Program-made: the position numbers and the translations under genes
The notes under the pieces: generated by a model
Databases searched by the model: none
What the model saw: the letters and a program-made list of their open reading frames with translations, nothing else
Told to the model about the DNA's origin: nothing
NCBI RefSeq assembly: GCF_013201075.1
Contig: NZ_CP053708.1
Coordinates: forward strand, 2,237,501 to 2,301,500
Direction: 5' to 3'
From: Lichenicola cladoniae
GTDB taxonomy: Bacteria; Pseudomonadota; Alphaproteobacteria; Acetobacterales; Acetobacteraceae
DNA length: 64,000 nucleotides
In this document: positions 18,940 through 28,834 of the stretch, in pieces
Layout of the letters: every line of letters begins with the position of its first letter
Position numbering within the stretch: position 1 is the stretch's first letter

Positions 18940-21632
18940 GCGGCACCCGAGGCGATCGGGGCCCATTGCGGCGCATCGAACGCCGTGAATGGGGCTGCAT
19001 GAGCGGGATACCGGGCCACGCCGTCCGGCAGGCTGGGGTCGGTGACGACTGCCACCGAATGGCCGGTGCCATCCAGCGTGAGCCGTATCGTGTCACCGAG
19101 CCTTGCGTGCATGGCGGCCGACACCGAAAGCGACGGCGGGGCGATGCGGGATTTGCAGGACGGCGACCGGTCGCTCAGTTCTTCCGAGCCGAACAGCCGG
19201 CCGGCCGGCAGGACCAGCAACTCGTCGTCGCGTGCCAGGAACGCCACCGGAACGACCGGGTGATAGGCGCCCGCGGCGGGTGTCGCGTCCAGCAGCCTGA
19301 TGCCGGGGTCGCCGCCCTGGAGCGGACCGCCAACCTCCTCCTGGAACTTGTTCAGCGACTGCACCGAGTTCCAGGATGGTGCCCAATAGAACGGGCGCAG
19401 GGCTGCCGGCATGTCGCCGTAGAAGCCCTCCATGGTCGAGCTGAGGGGCGCGTCGGCACTGGTTTCCGGCATGCGGTCGCGCACGCTGACGTTGGCCTGC
19501 GACGCGGTGCGTCCGCTGAACCGATGCGTCTCGCTGCGGATGCGTGCGCCCTTGATCCGGAAGGTGGCACCCGGGGCCGCATCGCGCACGGCGGCAAGCG
19601 CGGGATGGGCTACGCCAAGGGCCGCGATGACGTCATCCAGGTTGGCCCAGGAGAAATCCTCGTTGCGCCCGGCGGCGCGCGCCGCATCACGCAGCCAGCG
19701 CCATGAATCCTGGATCGGCGCTGCAGGATAGCTCGCCTGGAAGAAGCGTTGTGCCCGGCCCTCGCTGCTGACAAGGGTGCCGTCGGTCTCGGCAAAGCTG
19801 GCGGCCGGGAGAACCAGGTCGGCCAGTTCCGAAGTCGCGCTCTGCAGATGGTCCAGCACCACGACCCGGGCCGCACTCTGCATCGCGTCCGCCAGTTGCT
19901 CGTTGGGCACGCGGCGGAAGAGGTCGTTTTCCAGCACGATCACCGTCCGGGCGGCACCGCTGACGAGCGCCTCGATCGCGGCGGCCAGGCGCTCTCCGCC
20001 CAGCATCGCCAGTCCCATGCTGTTGCACTCAGGCATCGTCAGGCTCAGCCGCGCATCGGGCCGGGTGCGGTGCAGCGCACGCGCGATGTCGGCGGCGGCG
20101 TTCATCATCGCCGGCGAGCCGCATTCGGTGCCGCTGACGATCAGCGGCCGTTTCGCCGCCAGCAGCGCGCCGGCGATCAGGTCGGCCTGCTGCGCCAGCG
20201 CGTCCGGCAGCGCCGGTGCCGCACGGGCCCCAGGATCGATCCGGTGCGCGATCGCAGCGCCGAGGCGGACGATGTCGTCCGGGGCCAGGTGCACGCAGAG
20301 GGTGGAGACCGGATCGAGATCGGTCGAGGCCGGGGTCAGCTGGAACAGCGGGGACCGCACATCGTCGCCGAGGGTGCGGACCGCGGCGTCGAGCCAGAGC
20401 GGCACCTTGGCCTCGTTTGCCGCCTCGAACGAGGCCTGCCGCACTGATTGCCGCAAGGCCAGCCCAAGGCGCGGTGCGGTCTTGCAGACATCCTCGCCGA
20501 GCACGAGCACCGCGTCCGACTGCTCGGCCTGCTGCAGGGTCGTGATGGCGGCGGGATTCGAGCGCAGGATGTCCAGCGTCGTTTCGAGCAGGGTCTGTTC
20601 GAGGTCCGACACGCCGAGATGGAAATGCGCCCGCCCGACCAGGGTCTGCAGGGCGAAGTTCGCCTCAAGCGACGCGCGCGGCGAGCCGATGCCGATGACC
20701 TGACCTTCACGCAACGCATCGGCAAAACGCTGCACCGCGTCGGACATGTCGATCGGCTGCAGCATACCCGATGCATCGCGCAGCAGCGGCGTGCGCACGC
20801 GTTCGGCAACGTTGACGAAGCCATAGCCGAAGCGTCCGCGATCGCACAGGAAGTAGCGATTGACCTCGCCGTTGTAACGGTTCAGCACGCGCCGAACGAT
20901 GCCGGCGCGCTCGTTGACCATGGTGTTGCAGCCGACCGCGCAATGCACGCACACCGAGGGTGCGCCGCGCATGTCCCACTTCCGGGCATAGTTGGCGGAG
21001 AACGGCTTGTCGGTGAACACGCCGGTCGGGCAGACCTCGACCAGATTTCCGCTGAAATCGCTTTCCAGGGTGCCGCTCTCGTGGCGACCGAAAAACACGC
21101 TGTTGTTCGAGGCGAACGCGGCCAGGTCCTGCCCGCCGGCATAGTCGCGATAGAAGCGGACGCAGCGATAGCAGGCGATGCAGCGGTTCATCTCGTGCTT
21201 GACGAACGGGCCCAGATCCTGATTGCGGTGGGTGCGCTTGGTGAAGCGGTAGCGGCGGTTCTTGTGCCCGGTCATCACCGTCATGTCCTGCAGGTGGCAT
21301 TCGCCGCCTTCCTCGCAGACCGGGCAATCATGCGGGTGGTTGGTCATCAGCCACTCGACCACGCTCGAGCGGAAATCGGTGGCTTCATCGTCCTTGATCG
21401 AGAGCCGCGCGCCTTCCGTCACCGGCGTCATGCACGCCATCACGATGCGGCCGCGCGTGTCGTCGGGGCCGCTGAACTGCTTGACGGCGCACTGGCGGCA
21501 GGCGCCGACCGAACCCAGTTCCGGATGCCAGCAGAAATACGGAAGGTCGCTGCCGGCGGACAGGCAGGCCTGCAACAGGTTGGTATCCGGCTTTGCCTCG
21601 AAGTCCTTGCCGTCGATATGGATGATTGCCAT
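18936..21632 (-). CDS. nuoG: NADH-quinone oxidoreductase subunit G, E. coli type with extra N7 cluster
   Basis: 898 residues, close to E. coli NuoG (about 908) and longer than the roughly 690-residue form usual in alphaproteobacteria and mitochondria. Fe-S ligands: Cys34, 45, 48, 67 ([2Fe-2S] N1b); His99, Cys103, 106, 112 (N5); Cys151, 154, 157, 201 (N4); and Cys228, 231, 235, 263, the set for the off-pathway [4Fe-4S] N7. These positions coincide with E. coli numbering as I recall it. A molybdopterin-oxidoreductase-like domain follows to the C-terminus. Located between nuoF and nuoH. The N7 set argues for a different complex I lineage from the canonical alphaproteobacterial one. Confidence 0.97.
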   Translation of the reverse strand: MAIIHIDGKDFEAKPDTNLLQACLSAGSDLPYFCWHPELGSVGACRQCAVKQFSGPDDTRGRIVMACMTPVTEGARLSIKDDEATDFRSSVVEWLMTNHPHDCPVCEEGGECHLQDMTVMTGHKNRRYRFTKRTHRNQDLGPFVKHEMNRCIACYRCVRFYRDYAGGQDLAAFASNNSVFFGRHESGTLESDFSGNLVEVCPTGVFTDKPFSANYARKWDMRGAPSVCVHCAVGCNTMVNERAGIVRRVLNRYNGEVNRYFLCDRGRFGYGFVNVAERVRTPLLRDASGMLQPIDMSDAVQRFADALREGQVIGIGSPRASLEANFALQTLVGRAHFHLGVSDLEQTLLETTLDILRSNPAAITTLQQAEQSDAVLVLGEDVCKTAPRLGLALRQSVRQASFEAANEAKVPLWLDAAVRTLGDDVRSPLFQLTPASTDLDPVSTLCVHLAPDDIVRLGAAIAHRIDPGARAAPALPDALAQQADLIAGALLAAKRPLIVSGTECGSPAMMNAAADIARALHRTRPDARLSLTMPECNSMGLAMLGGERLAAAIEALVSGAARTVIVLENDLFRRVPNEQLADAMQSAARVVVLDHLQSATSELADLVLPAASFAETDGTLVSSEGRAQRFFQASYPAAPIQDSWRWLRDAARAAGRNEDFSWANLDDVIAALGVAHPALAAVRDAAPGATFRIKGARIRSETHRFSGRTASQANVSVRDRMPETSADAPLSSTMEGFYGDMPAALRPFYWAPSWNSVQSLNKFQEEVGGPLQGGDPGIRLLDATPAAGAYHPVVPVAFLARDDELLVLPAGRLFGSEELSDRSPSCKSRIAPPSLSVSAAMHARLGDTIRLTLDGTGHSVAVVTDPSLPDGVARYPAHAAPFTAFDAPQWAPIASGAA

Positions 21633-21650
21633 CGCCTATCTCCCCGTCGC

Positions 21651-22922
21651 CTATCGCCAGGAACAGTGCCGCTCGCGGACATGACGCTCGAACTCGTCAC
21701 GGAAATGCCTAAGGCCGCTTTCCAGCGGCGCCATCGCACCGGGCGCGTGCGCGCAGAAGGTGCGGCCGGGACCGAGCAGCCCGACATGCCGCTGAAGCTG
21801 GTGCAGGTCCTCGTCCTCGCCGTCGCCATCCTCGAGTGCCCGCAGCATGCGCTCGACCCAGGGCAGGCCGTCGCGGCACGGGGTGCACCAGCCGCAGGAT
21901 TCCTGGGCGAAGAAATGTTCCAGGTTGCAGATCATGCCGACCGGACACGACCTGTCGTCGAGCACGATCGCCGATCCGGTGCCGAGCCGGCTGCCGGCCT
22001 TCTCGACGCTGCCGTAATCCATCGCGGTGTCGAGCTGGTCAGCGCCGAGGAAGGCGGTCGACGCCCCGCCGGGCAGCAAAGCGCGGAGCTGGTAGCCGTC
22101 CTGCATGCCGCCCGCATGCTCCTCGAGGATCTCGCGCATCGGGGTGCCGATCGGCAGTTCCCAGGTGCCGGGCCGCTTCACCCGGCCGCTGATGCCATAC
22201 AGCTTGGTGCCGCCGTCAGCGCCACGGCCCAGGCTCTTGAACCAGTCGGCACCGTTGGCGATGATGTGCGGGATGTTGCACAGCGTCTCGACGTTGTTGA
22301 CCACGCTGGGTGCGCCCCACAGGCCGCTGACCTGCGGGAAGGGGGGCTTGTTGCGCGGTTGCGCGCGACGCCCTTCCAAGGCCGTCAGTAGGGCTGTTTC
22401 CTCGCCGCAGATATAGCGGCCGGCGCTGGCGTGGATATGCAGGTTCAGCGAGTAGCCGGAGCCCAGTATGTCCTCGCCTAGATAGCCGGCGGCGTGTGCC
22501 TCGCCGATCGCCTGGGTCAGCCGGGCGATCGCCAGCTTGTATTCGCCGCGCACGAAGATGTAGCCGTCGGTCGCGCCGACCGCGTAAGCGCTGACGATGA
22601 CCGCCTCGATCATCTGGTGCGGATCGCCTTCGAGCAGTAGGCGGTCCTTGAAGGTGCCGGGCTCCATCTCGTCGGCATTGGCGATCAGGTAGCTGCGGCG
22701 CCCCGGCTTGCGCTTCGGCACGAAGCTCCATTTCTGGCCGGTGCCGAACCCGGCGCCGCCACGGCCGCGCAGGCCGGATTTGGTGACTTCGCCAACCACA
22801 TCGGCCGGGGTCATCTGCAGCAGCGCGCGACGCATCGCCTGGTAGCCGCCGGCCCGTTCGTAGGCGGCGCAGTCCGGCGGCGGGGCGTTAGGACGGATAT
22901 TGGCGGTCAGCGGGCGTTGCAT
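21651..22922 (-). CDS. nuoF: NADH-quinone oxidoreductase subunit F (NADH/FMN subunit)
   Basis: 423 residues. The glycine-rich FMN/NADH site GLRGRGGAGFGTGQKW and NADEMEPGTFKDR are near the N-terminus, and the N3 [4Fe-4S] ligands are in ESCGWCTPCRDG plus a later Cys in TFCAHAPGAM. It oxidises NADH and passes electrons to NuoG. The ATG at 22922 is used; the preceding GTG at 22925 overlaps the nuoE stop and is an equally possible start. The C-terminus, ERHVRERHCSWR, resembles the E. coli-type tail. Confidence 0.96.
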   Translation of the reverse strand: MQRPLTANIRPNAPPPDCAAYERAGGYQAMRRALLQMTPADVVGEVTKSGLRGRGGAGFGTGQKWSFVPKRKPGRRSYLIANADEMEPGTFKDRLLLEGDPHQMIEAVIVSAYAVGATDGYIFVRGEYKLAIARLTQAIGEAHAAGYLGEDILGSGYSLNLHIHASAGRYICGEETALLTALEGRRAQPRNKPPFPQVSGLWGAPSVVNNVETLCNIPHIIANGADWFKSLGRGADGGTKLYGISGRVKRPGTWELPIGTPMREILEEHAGGMQDGYQLRALLPGGASTAFLGADQLDTAMDYGSVEKAGSRLGTGSAIVLDDRSCPVGMICNLEHFFAQESCGWCTPCRDGLPWVERMLRALEDGDGEDEDLHQLQRHVGLLGPGRTFCAHAPGAMAPLESGLRHFRDEFERHVRERHCSWR

Positions 22923-23437
22923 CACGGCATGGCCTTCGCGGTTCCGTCAATGATCGCGTCCATGCGCTGCTCGTCGAGATCGCCATACAGCTCGTTGTCG
23001 AGCATCATCGCCGGCGCATGGTCGCAATGGCCGAGACAGACGGTCGGCAACAGGGTGATGTCGCCATCCGGCGTGGTCTGCCCGGGAACGATCCCGAGCC
23101 GGTGACGCAGATGCGCCTCGAGCCGTTCGCGCTGCATCAGCCAGCACGTCACGCTGTCGCACAGCAGCAGCACGCGCCTCCCGACCGGACGGCGAAAGAT
23201 CAGGTTGAAATAGGTGGCGACCCCATCCAGGTCAGCTGGCGACATGCCGAGCAACGGCGCCACTTCCCGCAGATGCGCGTCGCTCACCCAGCGATATTCC
23301 TCCTGCACTCGCTGAAGCGCCGCGATGCAGGCGGCACGCGGATGCGCCTCGTGCTCGCCGAGTGCGCGGATCTCGTCGCGAAGCTGCTCCGACAATGGTT
23401 CGTCGGTGCGGGGCTCGATGATGTCAGCGGTCGACAT
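22922..23437 (-). CDS. nuoE: NADH-quinone oxidoreductase subunit E ([2Fe-2S], thioredoxin-like)
   Basis: 171 residues. The [2Fe-2S] N1a ligands are Cys93, Cys98, Cys134 and Cys138 (CDSVTC and CLGHC). An N-terminal helical domain precedes the thioredoxin-like fold. The gene overlaps the 3' end of nuoCD by 14 bases and touches nuoF, so the three are translationally coupled. Confidence 0.96.
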   Translation of the reverse strand: MSTADIIEPRTDEPLSEQLRDEIRALGEHEAHPRAACIAALQRVQEEYRWVSDAHLREVAPLLGMSPADLDGVATYFNLIFRRPVGRRVLLLCDSVTCWLMQRERLEAHLRHRLGIVPGQTTPDGDITLLPTVCLGHCDHAPAMMLDNELYGDLDEQRMDAIIDGTAKAMP

Positions 23438-25178
23438 CGGCCATCACGAAATCGATGCTGCCGATGATGGCGATCAGGTCGGCCACGAAGGCGCCGCGGC
23501 TGATCAGCGGGATCATCTGCAGATGTGCGAAGGATGGCGTGCGGATCCGGGTGCGATACGATGTCGTGCCGCCGTCGCTGACCAGGTAATAGCTGTTCAG
23601 CCCCTTGGTCGCCTCGACGCAGGCGCGCGCCTCGCCGGCGGGAATGACCGGTCCCCAGCTCACGTTGAGGAAGTGGGTGATCAGCGTCTCGATGTCGTGC
23701 ATGGTCTTCGGCCGTGGCGGCGGCGTCGCCAGCTTGTGGTCGGCCATGACCGCCCCGCCCGGCATCTGGTCCAGGCACTGGCGGATGATGCGCAGGCTTT
23801 GGCGCATTTCCTCGATATGCACGACGATGCGGTCGTAGCAGTCGCCCTGTGTCGCCGTGGGAATATCGAACTCGAGCTGGTCGTAGCAGGAATAGGGTGC
23901 CCGGCGGCGATAATCCCAGTCCAGGCCGCATGCCCTGAGGCCAGGCCCGGTGATGCCCCATTCGATCGCCTCGTCGAGCGAGTAGGCGCCGACGCCCTTG
24001 GTGCGCGCCTTGAAGATGCGGTTCCGCATCACGAGCTTGTCGTATTCGTCGAGCCGCTTCGGCAGATAGTCGAGGAACGTGCGGATCAGCCCGTCCCAGC
24101 CTTTCGGCAGGTCGCCGGCGACGCCGCCGATGCGGAACCAGGCCGGGTGCATGCGAAAGCCGCAGATCGCCTCGATGATTTCCAGCACGCGTTCGCGGTC
24201 GGTGAACATGTAGAACACCGGCGAGAGCTGCCCGACATCCTGGGACATGGTGCCGTAGAACACGAGGTGGCTGGCAAGCCGGAACAGCTCGGCCAGCATC
24301 ACCCGGATCATCTCGGCGCGCGGAGGCACAGTTATGCCGCCGAGTTTTTCCACCGCCATGACATAGGGGAAATTGTTCATGACACCGCCGAGATAGTCGA
24401 TACGGTCGGTGTAGGGGATGTAGCTGTGCCAGCTTTGCCGCTCGCCCATCTTTTCGGCGCCGCGGTGATGGAAGCCGATATCGGGGACCGCCTCAACGAT
24501 CTCCTCGCCCTCGAGCTGGAGGATGATGCGGAACACGCCGTGCACGCTGGGGTGATTCGGGCCCAAATTCAGGAACATGAAGTCGCTGTTCTCGCTGCGA
24601 CGCTTCATGCCCCAGGCTTCAGGGTCGAAGCGAAGCGCTTCCTGCTCGGCGATCTCCTTGTCTTCGGTCAAATCATACGGGCCCATCTCGGTGGCGCGCG
24701 CATAATGGTCCTTGCGCAGGGGGTGCGTGGTCCATGTCGGCGGGGTCAGGATTCGACGGAGGTCGGGATGGCCGTCGAATTTGATGCCGAACAGGTCCCA
24801 GATCTCGCGCTCGTACCAGTTCGCGTTCGGCCACAGATCGACGATGCTGGGACTGGTGAGCGATGCCATCTGCAGCGCGACCTTGATGCGGATCTCGCGA
24901 CGATCGTCGAACTGCATCAGGTGATAGACCAGCGTGAAGTCCGACGCCGGCTGATCGTCGCGTCGGGTTCGCTGCCGCTCGTCGATCGCGGTCAGGTCGA
25001 ACAGCATCAGCCGGGTCGGCGCTTCCTGCTTCAGCGCCGCAAGCACGTCATGGATCGTGTCGCGATCGGTCCAGCCTGTCTCTACGTCGTCGCGCACCGC
25101 CTGCCGGTGCAGTGCGAAGCCGGCCGCGGAAGAGCGTCCAGGTGCCAGATCCGATGTGCGTGCAACCGCAAGATCCAT
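23424..25178 (-). CDS. nuoCD: NADH-quinone oxidoreductase fused subunits C/D
   Basis: 584 residues in one uninterrupted frame: NuoC (about 1-175, with the block [22 protein letters not shown]-like region) followed without break by NuoD (about 195-584, with [15 protein letters not shown] and the quinone-site sequence [10 protein letters not shown]). The fusion is the form found in E. coli and relatives; most alphaproteobacteria have separate nuoC and nuoD. It contributes to the quinone-binding module with NuoB. The tail ends in [11 protein letters not shown], the usual NuoD end. Confidence 0.97.
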   Translation of the reverse strand: MDLAVARTSDLAPGRSSAAGFALHRQAVRDDVETGWTDRDTIHDVLAALKQEAPTRLMLFDLTAIDERQRTRRDDQPASDFTLVYHLMQFDDRREIRIKVALQMASLTSPSIVDLWPNANWYEREIWDLFGIKFDGHPDLRRILTPPTWTTHPLRKDHYARATEMGPYDLTEDKEIAEQEALRFDPEAWGMKRRSENSDFMFLNLGPNHPSVHGVFRIILQLEGEEIVEAVPDIGFHHRGAEKMGERQSWHSYIPYTDRIDYLGGVMNNFPYVMAVEKLGGITVPPRAEMIRVMLAELFRLASHLVFYGTMSQDVGQLSPVFYMFTDRERVLEIIEAICGFRMHPAWFRIGGVAGDLPKGWDGLIRTFLDYLPKRLDEYDKLVMRNRIFKARTKGVGAYSLDEAIEWGITGPGLRACGLDWDYRRRAPYSCYDQLEFDIPTATQGDCYDRIVVHIEEMRQSLRIIRQCLDQMPGGAVMADHKLATPPPRPKTMHDIETLITHFLNVSWGPVIPAGEARACVEATKGLNSYYLVSDGGTTSYRTRIRTPSFAHLQMIPLISRGAFVADLIAIIGSIDFVMADVDR

Positions 25179-25189
25179 TTTGGTGGTTC

Positions 25190-25840
25190 CTACACGGTAT
25201 CGGGTGAGCGCAGGTCGCGCATCGCCTGGCGTTCGGGACGCTTGATGTCACGCAGGCTAGGCCGCGGCACACGCTCGATGCCCTGCGGCCCTACCATCCA
25301 GCTCAGCGGCCGGCGCTCCTTGCCGATCATGCTCTGCAGCAGCATCAGACCTTCGAGCAGTGCATCGGGGCGGGGCGGGCACCCGGGAACATAGACATCC
25401 ACCGGCAGGAAGCTGTCGGCGCCCTGCACCACACTATAGATGTCGTACATCCCGCCGGAATTCGCGCATGCGCCCATCGAGATGACCCAGCGGGGCTCGA
25501 GCATCTGGTCGTAGAGATGCTTGATGACCGGGGCCATCTTCACGAACACCGTGCCGGAGATCACGATCAGGTCGGCCTCGCGTGGGGTCGAGCGCAGCAC
25601 CTCGGAGCCGAAGCGGGCGATATCGTATTTACTGGTGAACGACGTCGCCATTTCGACGTAGCAGCAAGAAAGACCGAAATTGAACGGCCAGACTGAATTC
25701 TTCCTGCCCCAGGCTACGAAGTCCTGAAGCTTTCCGAAGGCGAGGTTCTTCGTGACCGCTTCGCTGAAACTGGTGCCCTGTTCAGGATGCGGTCCGGGTC
25801 GGCCAGGGGCGGGATCGGTCGAGGTCAGCGACCAGCGCAT
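25190..25840 (-). CDS. nuoB: NADH-quinone oxidoreductase subunit B (N2 cluster)
   Basis: 216 residues. The unusual tandem-cysteine N2 site is intact: Cys59-Cys60 (GLSCCYVE), Cys125 (GACANSGG) and Cys154 (VPGCPPRP). N2 is the last cluster before quinone. The C-terminal 45 residues ([20 protein letters not shown]) match the longer E. coli-type NuoB. It lies 11 bases before nuoCD and 3 bases after nuoA. Confidence 0.97.
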   Translation of the reverse strand: MRWSLTSTDPAPGRPGPHPEQGTSFSEAVTKNLAFGKLQDFVAWGRKNSVWPFNFGLSCCYVEMATSFTSKYDIARFGSEVLRSTPREADLIVISGTVFVKMAPVIKHLYDQMLEPRWVISMGACANSGGMYDIYSVVQGADSFLPVDVYVPGCPPRPDALLEGLMLLQSMIGKERRPLSWMVGPQGIERVPRPSLRDIKRPERQAMRDLRSPDTV

Positions 25841-25843
25841 CGT

Positions 25844-26299
25844 TCAACTCCGTTCGTTTGCTGTCATGACGGTCCGGCTGGGGCGCACCCGGCGCGGATG
25901 CGGTCCCCATTCCAGCGCACCGACGCGCCAGAGATAGACGAAGGCCACGACCAGCACTGAAAGAAATACCATCATGGTGACGTATCCAGCCCATCCAGCC
26001 GGCCTGACGACCAGCGCCCAGGCAAAGATGAACACCGCTTCCATGTCGAAAATCACAAAGAACATCGCAATTACATAGTATTGAACCGGGAGCCGTAGTC
26101 GAGCCGTTCCGACCGGAAGTATTCCGGACTCGAACGGCAGTCTCATCGCGCGGCTGTCGCGGACGCCGCCAAGGACGAAGGAAAGGCCGATCATGAGTGC
26201 GACCAACAGGATGGTGGCACAGATGTAGAGACCCAGGACGACCATGCCGGACGAGTCCAACACGACAATACCCCGCTTTCTCTGAAGAGCCGGTGACAC
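25844..26299 (-). CDS. nuoA: NADH-quinone oxidoreductase subunit A
   Basis: Up to 151 residues with three membrane helices; conserved blocks FESGILPVGTARLRL and FFVIFDMEAVFIFAW identify NuoA. No ATG precedes the first helix at an expected distance. The 26299 start is GTG; another GTG at 26263, with GCGGGG about 8 bases upstream, gives a 139-residue protein closer to the family, and ATG at 26245 would leave almost no leader. The start is therefore uncertain by up to 18 residues. It is the first gene of the nuo operon. Confidence 0.92.
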   Translation of the reverse strand: MSPALQRKRGIVVLDSSGMVVLGLYICATILLVALMIGLSFVLGGVRDSRAMRLPFESGILPVGTARLRLPVQYYVIAMFFVIFDMEAVFIFAWALVVRPAGWAGYVTMMVFLSVLVVAFVYLWRVGALEWGPHPRRVRPSRTVMTANERS

Positions 26300-26524
26300 T
26301 GGAAAGCGTCAGTGCAACTTCACGGTATGCGACTAATTCCGGAAATGAAAGGGTCGATTATTTGTGCACTGCAATAGTCGGCTTTTCGAGAGTAGCCGAT
26401 CTGGCAACGCAGAAATCTACGGCGTGAGCGAAACGCCCGCGGCGGCGATCGACCCGCGCGTAGCGGCGTGCTGCCCGAAACGCGCGGGGATCGGCCGGGA
26501 AATCGGTTCCCGGCCTTCTACATC
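26300..26524. promoter_or_regulatory. Upstream region of the nuo operon
   Basis: 225 bases with no convincing gene. Its left end is AT-richer (around 26330-26400) than its surroundings and must hold or border the leftward promoter for the 13-gene nuo operon, unless transcription enters from the small secreted-protein gene upstream on the same strand. I could not place -35/-10 boxes with confidence. Confidence 0.4.
26493..26515 (-). terminator. Hairpin after small secreted-protein gene
   Basis: Inverted repeat ggccgggaa (26493-26501) and ttcccggcc (26507-26515) with a 5-base loop, beginning 10 bases beyond the stop of the leftward gene at 26525. It lacks a T-tract on the minus strand, so it is a weak terminator candidate or an mRNA 3' stabilising hairpin. 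Confidence 0.5.
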
Positions 26525-26746
26525 CTACTGGTAGCGCCAGTAGCGGTGATGCCACCGGTCGTAGGCCCATGTGCGGGAATGCCAATGCCGTCCGTGCCAG
26601 TAATAGTGGGGTCCGACCCAGCCCGGGGGCGGGGGCGCCACGATGTAGGGCCGGGGCGGCGGCGGGTAGTATGGCTGGGCAACCGCCACGTTCATGACGC
26701 TTCCAAGCGTGATGGCCGCCACAAAAGTGATTTTCGCGAAACGCAT
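26525..26746 (-). CDS. Small secreted Pro/Tyr/His/Trp-rich protein
   Basis: 73 residues: a signal peptide (MRFAKITFVAAITLGS, cleavage near AVA-QP) followed by a proline/tyrosine stretch (YYPPPPRPY) and a tail rich in His, Trp, Tyr and Arg (HYYWHGRHWHSRTW). There is no known enzymatic motif. Short exported proteins of this composition are common in Acetobacteraceae and are usually annotated hypothetical. The start at 26746 has AGGAAAGGA upstream and gives a clean signal peptide. The histidine content could allow metal binding, but that is speculation. Confidence 0.75.
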   Translation of the reverse strand: MRFAKITFVAAITLGSVMNVAVAQPYYPPPPRPYIVAPPPPGWVGPHYYWHGRHWHSRTWAYDRWHHRYWRYQ

Positions 26747-27161
26747 CGTGTAGTCCTTTCCTGACGAACGCCAGGACAGCACCCACTTCGTGGCACCGGG
26801 AAGATCGAGTTGTTACGGAGTGTGGTCGCCCCGGGTCCCACCTGGGCGGACGGGCCGTCTTCCAATGCCGCAGAAATCTCAGTTGCAGGCAGCCGGGGCT
26901 GCAATCTCAGATTGTCTGCGGCAGCCCCCCGCCGTAGGATGCGGGCGGCTGCACCATCGTGCACGCGTTGTTGCAGCCGCCCAACCGTGTCGACGAGACA
27001 TCCTCACGGTCTGTAACGTCGAGGCCGGGGATTCTTTGGCTTCGACGCTTTTGCAAACAGGCCAGATTGTGGCCGGTGATTCAATGCGGATCGTCTCCAG
27101 TTTGAGATATTATCGTGATCATCGCACGGTTTTCGATCACAATTAATAATGTTTTGTCGTT
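26747..27161. other. 415-base non-coding stretch with one long inverted repeat
   Basis: No convincing coding frame. The only structure I see is an 11-bp perfect inverted repeat, gggcggctgca at 26943-26953 and its complement at 26972-26982 with an 18-base loop; no T-tract follows on either strand. The segment near 27105-27160 is AT-rich for this genome. The left part holds the promoter and ribosome site of the 26525-26746 gene. Confidence 0.4.
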
Positions 27162-28742
27162 TCAGGCAGGCGGGGCGAACAGCAGCATCGTGATGTCGAT
27201 GCCGACCCGATGGACGGCCACAGCCGGACCGAGCGGTGCGAGCTTGTCGAGGAAGCTGCCCAGCCGGTACGGATCGTTCTGCCCGACCACCCCATGCACC
27301 GCCCAGACTCTCGCCCCGGCAGCATACCGCGATGCGGCGGTGGCGGGATCGGTGGTCCAGTCGGCCGGGCCGAGCGCATGCCCGGTCCGGGCGAGGTAGA
27401 CGTTCATCATGTTGACCGTGCCCGGGTCGTCGGTGACCAGAAGGTCGCCATCCTGGTGGTCGCGCAGCAACTCGGCCGCGGCCTGGTTCCAGAGCGGCTT
27501 GGTCTCCGCCTGGTAGTACGGAAGCAGGTTGGCGAGGCTGAACAGCGCCAGCAGGGCGAGTGCGGGTGAGCGCAGGCGCTCCGGCAGGCGGATCAGCCCG
27601 AGCCCGGCCAGCAGGAAGAACACCGGCCCGCTCCAGAGCAGGTAGCGCGGCATCCAGATCGAGGACACTGCGGCGGACGCGGCAAGCGCAATCGGCAGGG
27701 TGAACAGCCCGATCGCGATGACCCCTCCGACGAGCCCGCGACGGATGGCGGATATCATGCCGGCGAGGGCCAGGGCCGTCACCAGCCAACCCAGCCACTC
27801 GATGCCCATGATGTGCAATGGTCCCGGGAATATCCTGAAGGCGATCAGGCTGGAGGTGCGCATGAGATACACCGTCTGCAGCGTCGTCCAGACGTTACGA
27901 ACACTGAGCGGCGGCACCCAGTCCAGCCCGGAACCCATCTTGCCGTGGGTCAACACCATCATGCCGACGATGAACGGCAGGTAGACCGCGAGCACCAGCA
28001 ACTGCACCAGGATCCAGTTGCGCACGAAGCCGCGCCGGTTCGCCGGCGATCGTACCGCGATGAAGGCCGCACCGAGGTTGGCTGCCAGGAACCAGAAATT
28101 CGCGACGCTGAGGGTATCCAGCGCCAGTGCGGTCCCGATGCCATAGAGCAGCCAGCCGGTCCGGGCCGGTCCGGCGGTACGCAGTGGTCGCGCGGCGGCG
28201 GCGGGATCGCGCGCCAGCAGCGTCAGGCCCCAGAGACCCAGCAGGATGAGCGTGGTGACCAGCGTATAGGACCGGGCCTCCTGGCCGTACTGGACCTGGA
28301 ACGGCGCCATCGCAAGCAACAGGGAAGCGGCGAGCCCGCTTCGCCAGTCACCGAGACTGCGCCCGAGCAGGAACAGCACGCCGCAGGACGCCGCCCCGAA
28401 GAAGGCGGCCGGAAGGCGCATGACGCTCTCGTTCAGCCCGAACGGCACGAACCAGGACGAGACCACGAAGTAGAGCGGCAGGTGGTGGAACGAGAGCGAG
28501 TCGCGCACCAGGGACCCGAGGCCCAGCGACGAGCGTCGCAACGTGGTGATCTCGTCCATCCAGTAGGGCTTGCCGCCGAGCCCGTGCAGCCTCGCGGCCA
28601 GGCCCAGCAGGGTGACCAGCAGGAGCGGCATGACGAGTTCCATTCGGTGCGCTGCGTTCCCGAATACGGAACGGTTCCGCTTCCTGATCTGCGTGTCATC
28701 GTGCTGAAGCTGCGGCGGTCGCGGAACGGTGAGGCTCAACAT
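27162..28742 (-). CDS. GT39/ArnT-like membrane glycosyltransferase
   Basis: About 526 residues with roughly 11-12 membrane helices. The first large loop carries YWMDEITTLRRSSLG, where Asp-Glu matches the catalytic acidic pair of the PMT_2/ArnT GT-C fold, and FHHLPLYFVVSSWF follows. Such enzymes transfer sugars from polyprenyl-phosphate donors in the periplasm to lipids, glycans or proteins. The acceptor is unknown and no lipid A or glycan genes are adjacent. The start at 28742 is a choice among ATGs at 28808, 28742 and 28643; none has a strong ribosome site. It runs divergent to the small lipoprotein gene at 28835. Confidence 0.8.
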   Translation of the reverse strand: MLSLTVPRPPQLQHDDTQIRKRNRSVFGNAAHRMELVMPLLLVTLLGLAARLHGLGGKPYWMDEITTLRRSSLGLGSLVRDSLSFHHLPLYFVVSSWFVPFGLNESVMRLPAAFFGAASCGVLFLLGRSLGDWRSGLAASLLLAMAPFQVQYGQEARSYTLVTTLILLGLWGLTLLARDPAAAARPLRTAGPARTGWLLYGIGTALALDTLSVANFWFLAANLGAAFIAVRSPANRRGFVRNWILVQLLVLAVYLPFIVGMMVLTHGKMGSGLDWVPPLSVRNVWTTLQTVYLMRTSSLIAFRIFPGPLHIMGIEWLGWLVTALALAGMISAIRRGLVGGVIAIGLFTLPIALAASAAVSSIWMPRYLLWSGPVFFLLAGLGLIRLPERLRSPALALLALFSLANLLPYYQAETKPLWNQAAAELLRDHQDGDLLVTDDPGTVNMMNVYLARTGHALGPADWTTDPATAASRYAAGARVWAVHGVVGQNDPYRLGSFLDKLAPLGPAVAVHRVGIDITMLLFAPPA

Positions 28743-28834
28743 GTGTTCCAGCTGAAGAGAGCGATTGCAGGATGCCGTTGCGATCAAGATCGCAGCAAGG
28801 CATCCCATTGCACCACATCAGGAGTAACGCCTTC

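Noticed and set aside
25190-25840. Second hydrogenase-like small subunit
   Set aside because: The tandem Cys and operon position identify NuoB of complex I, not a hydrogenase.
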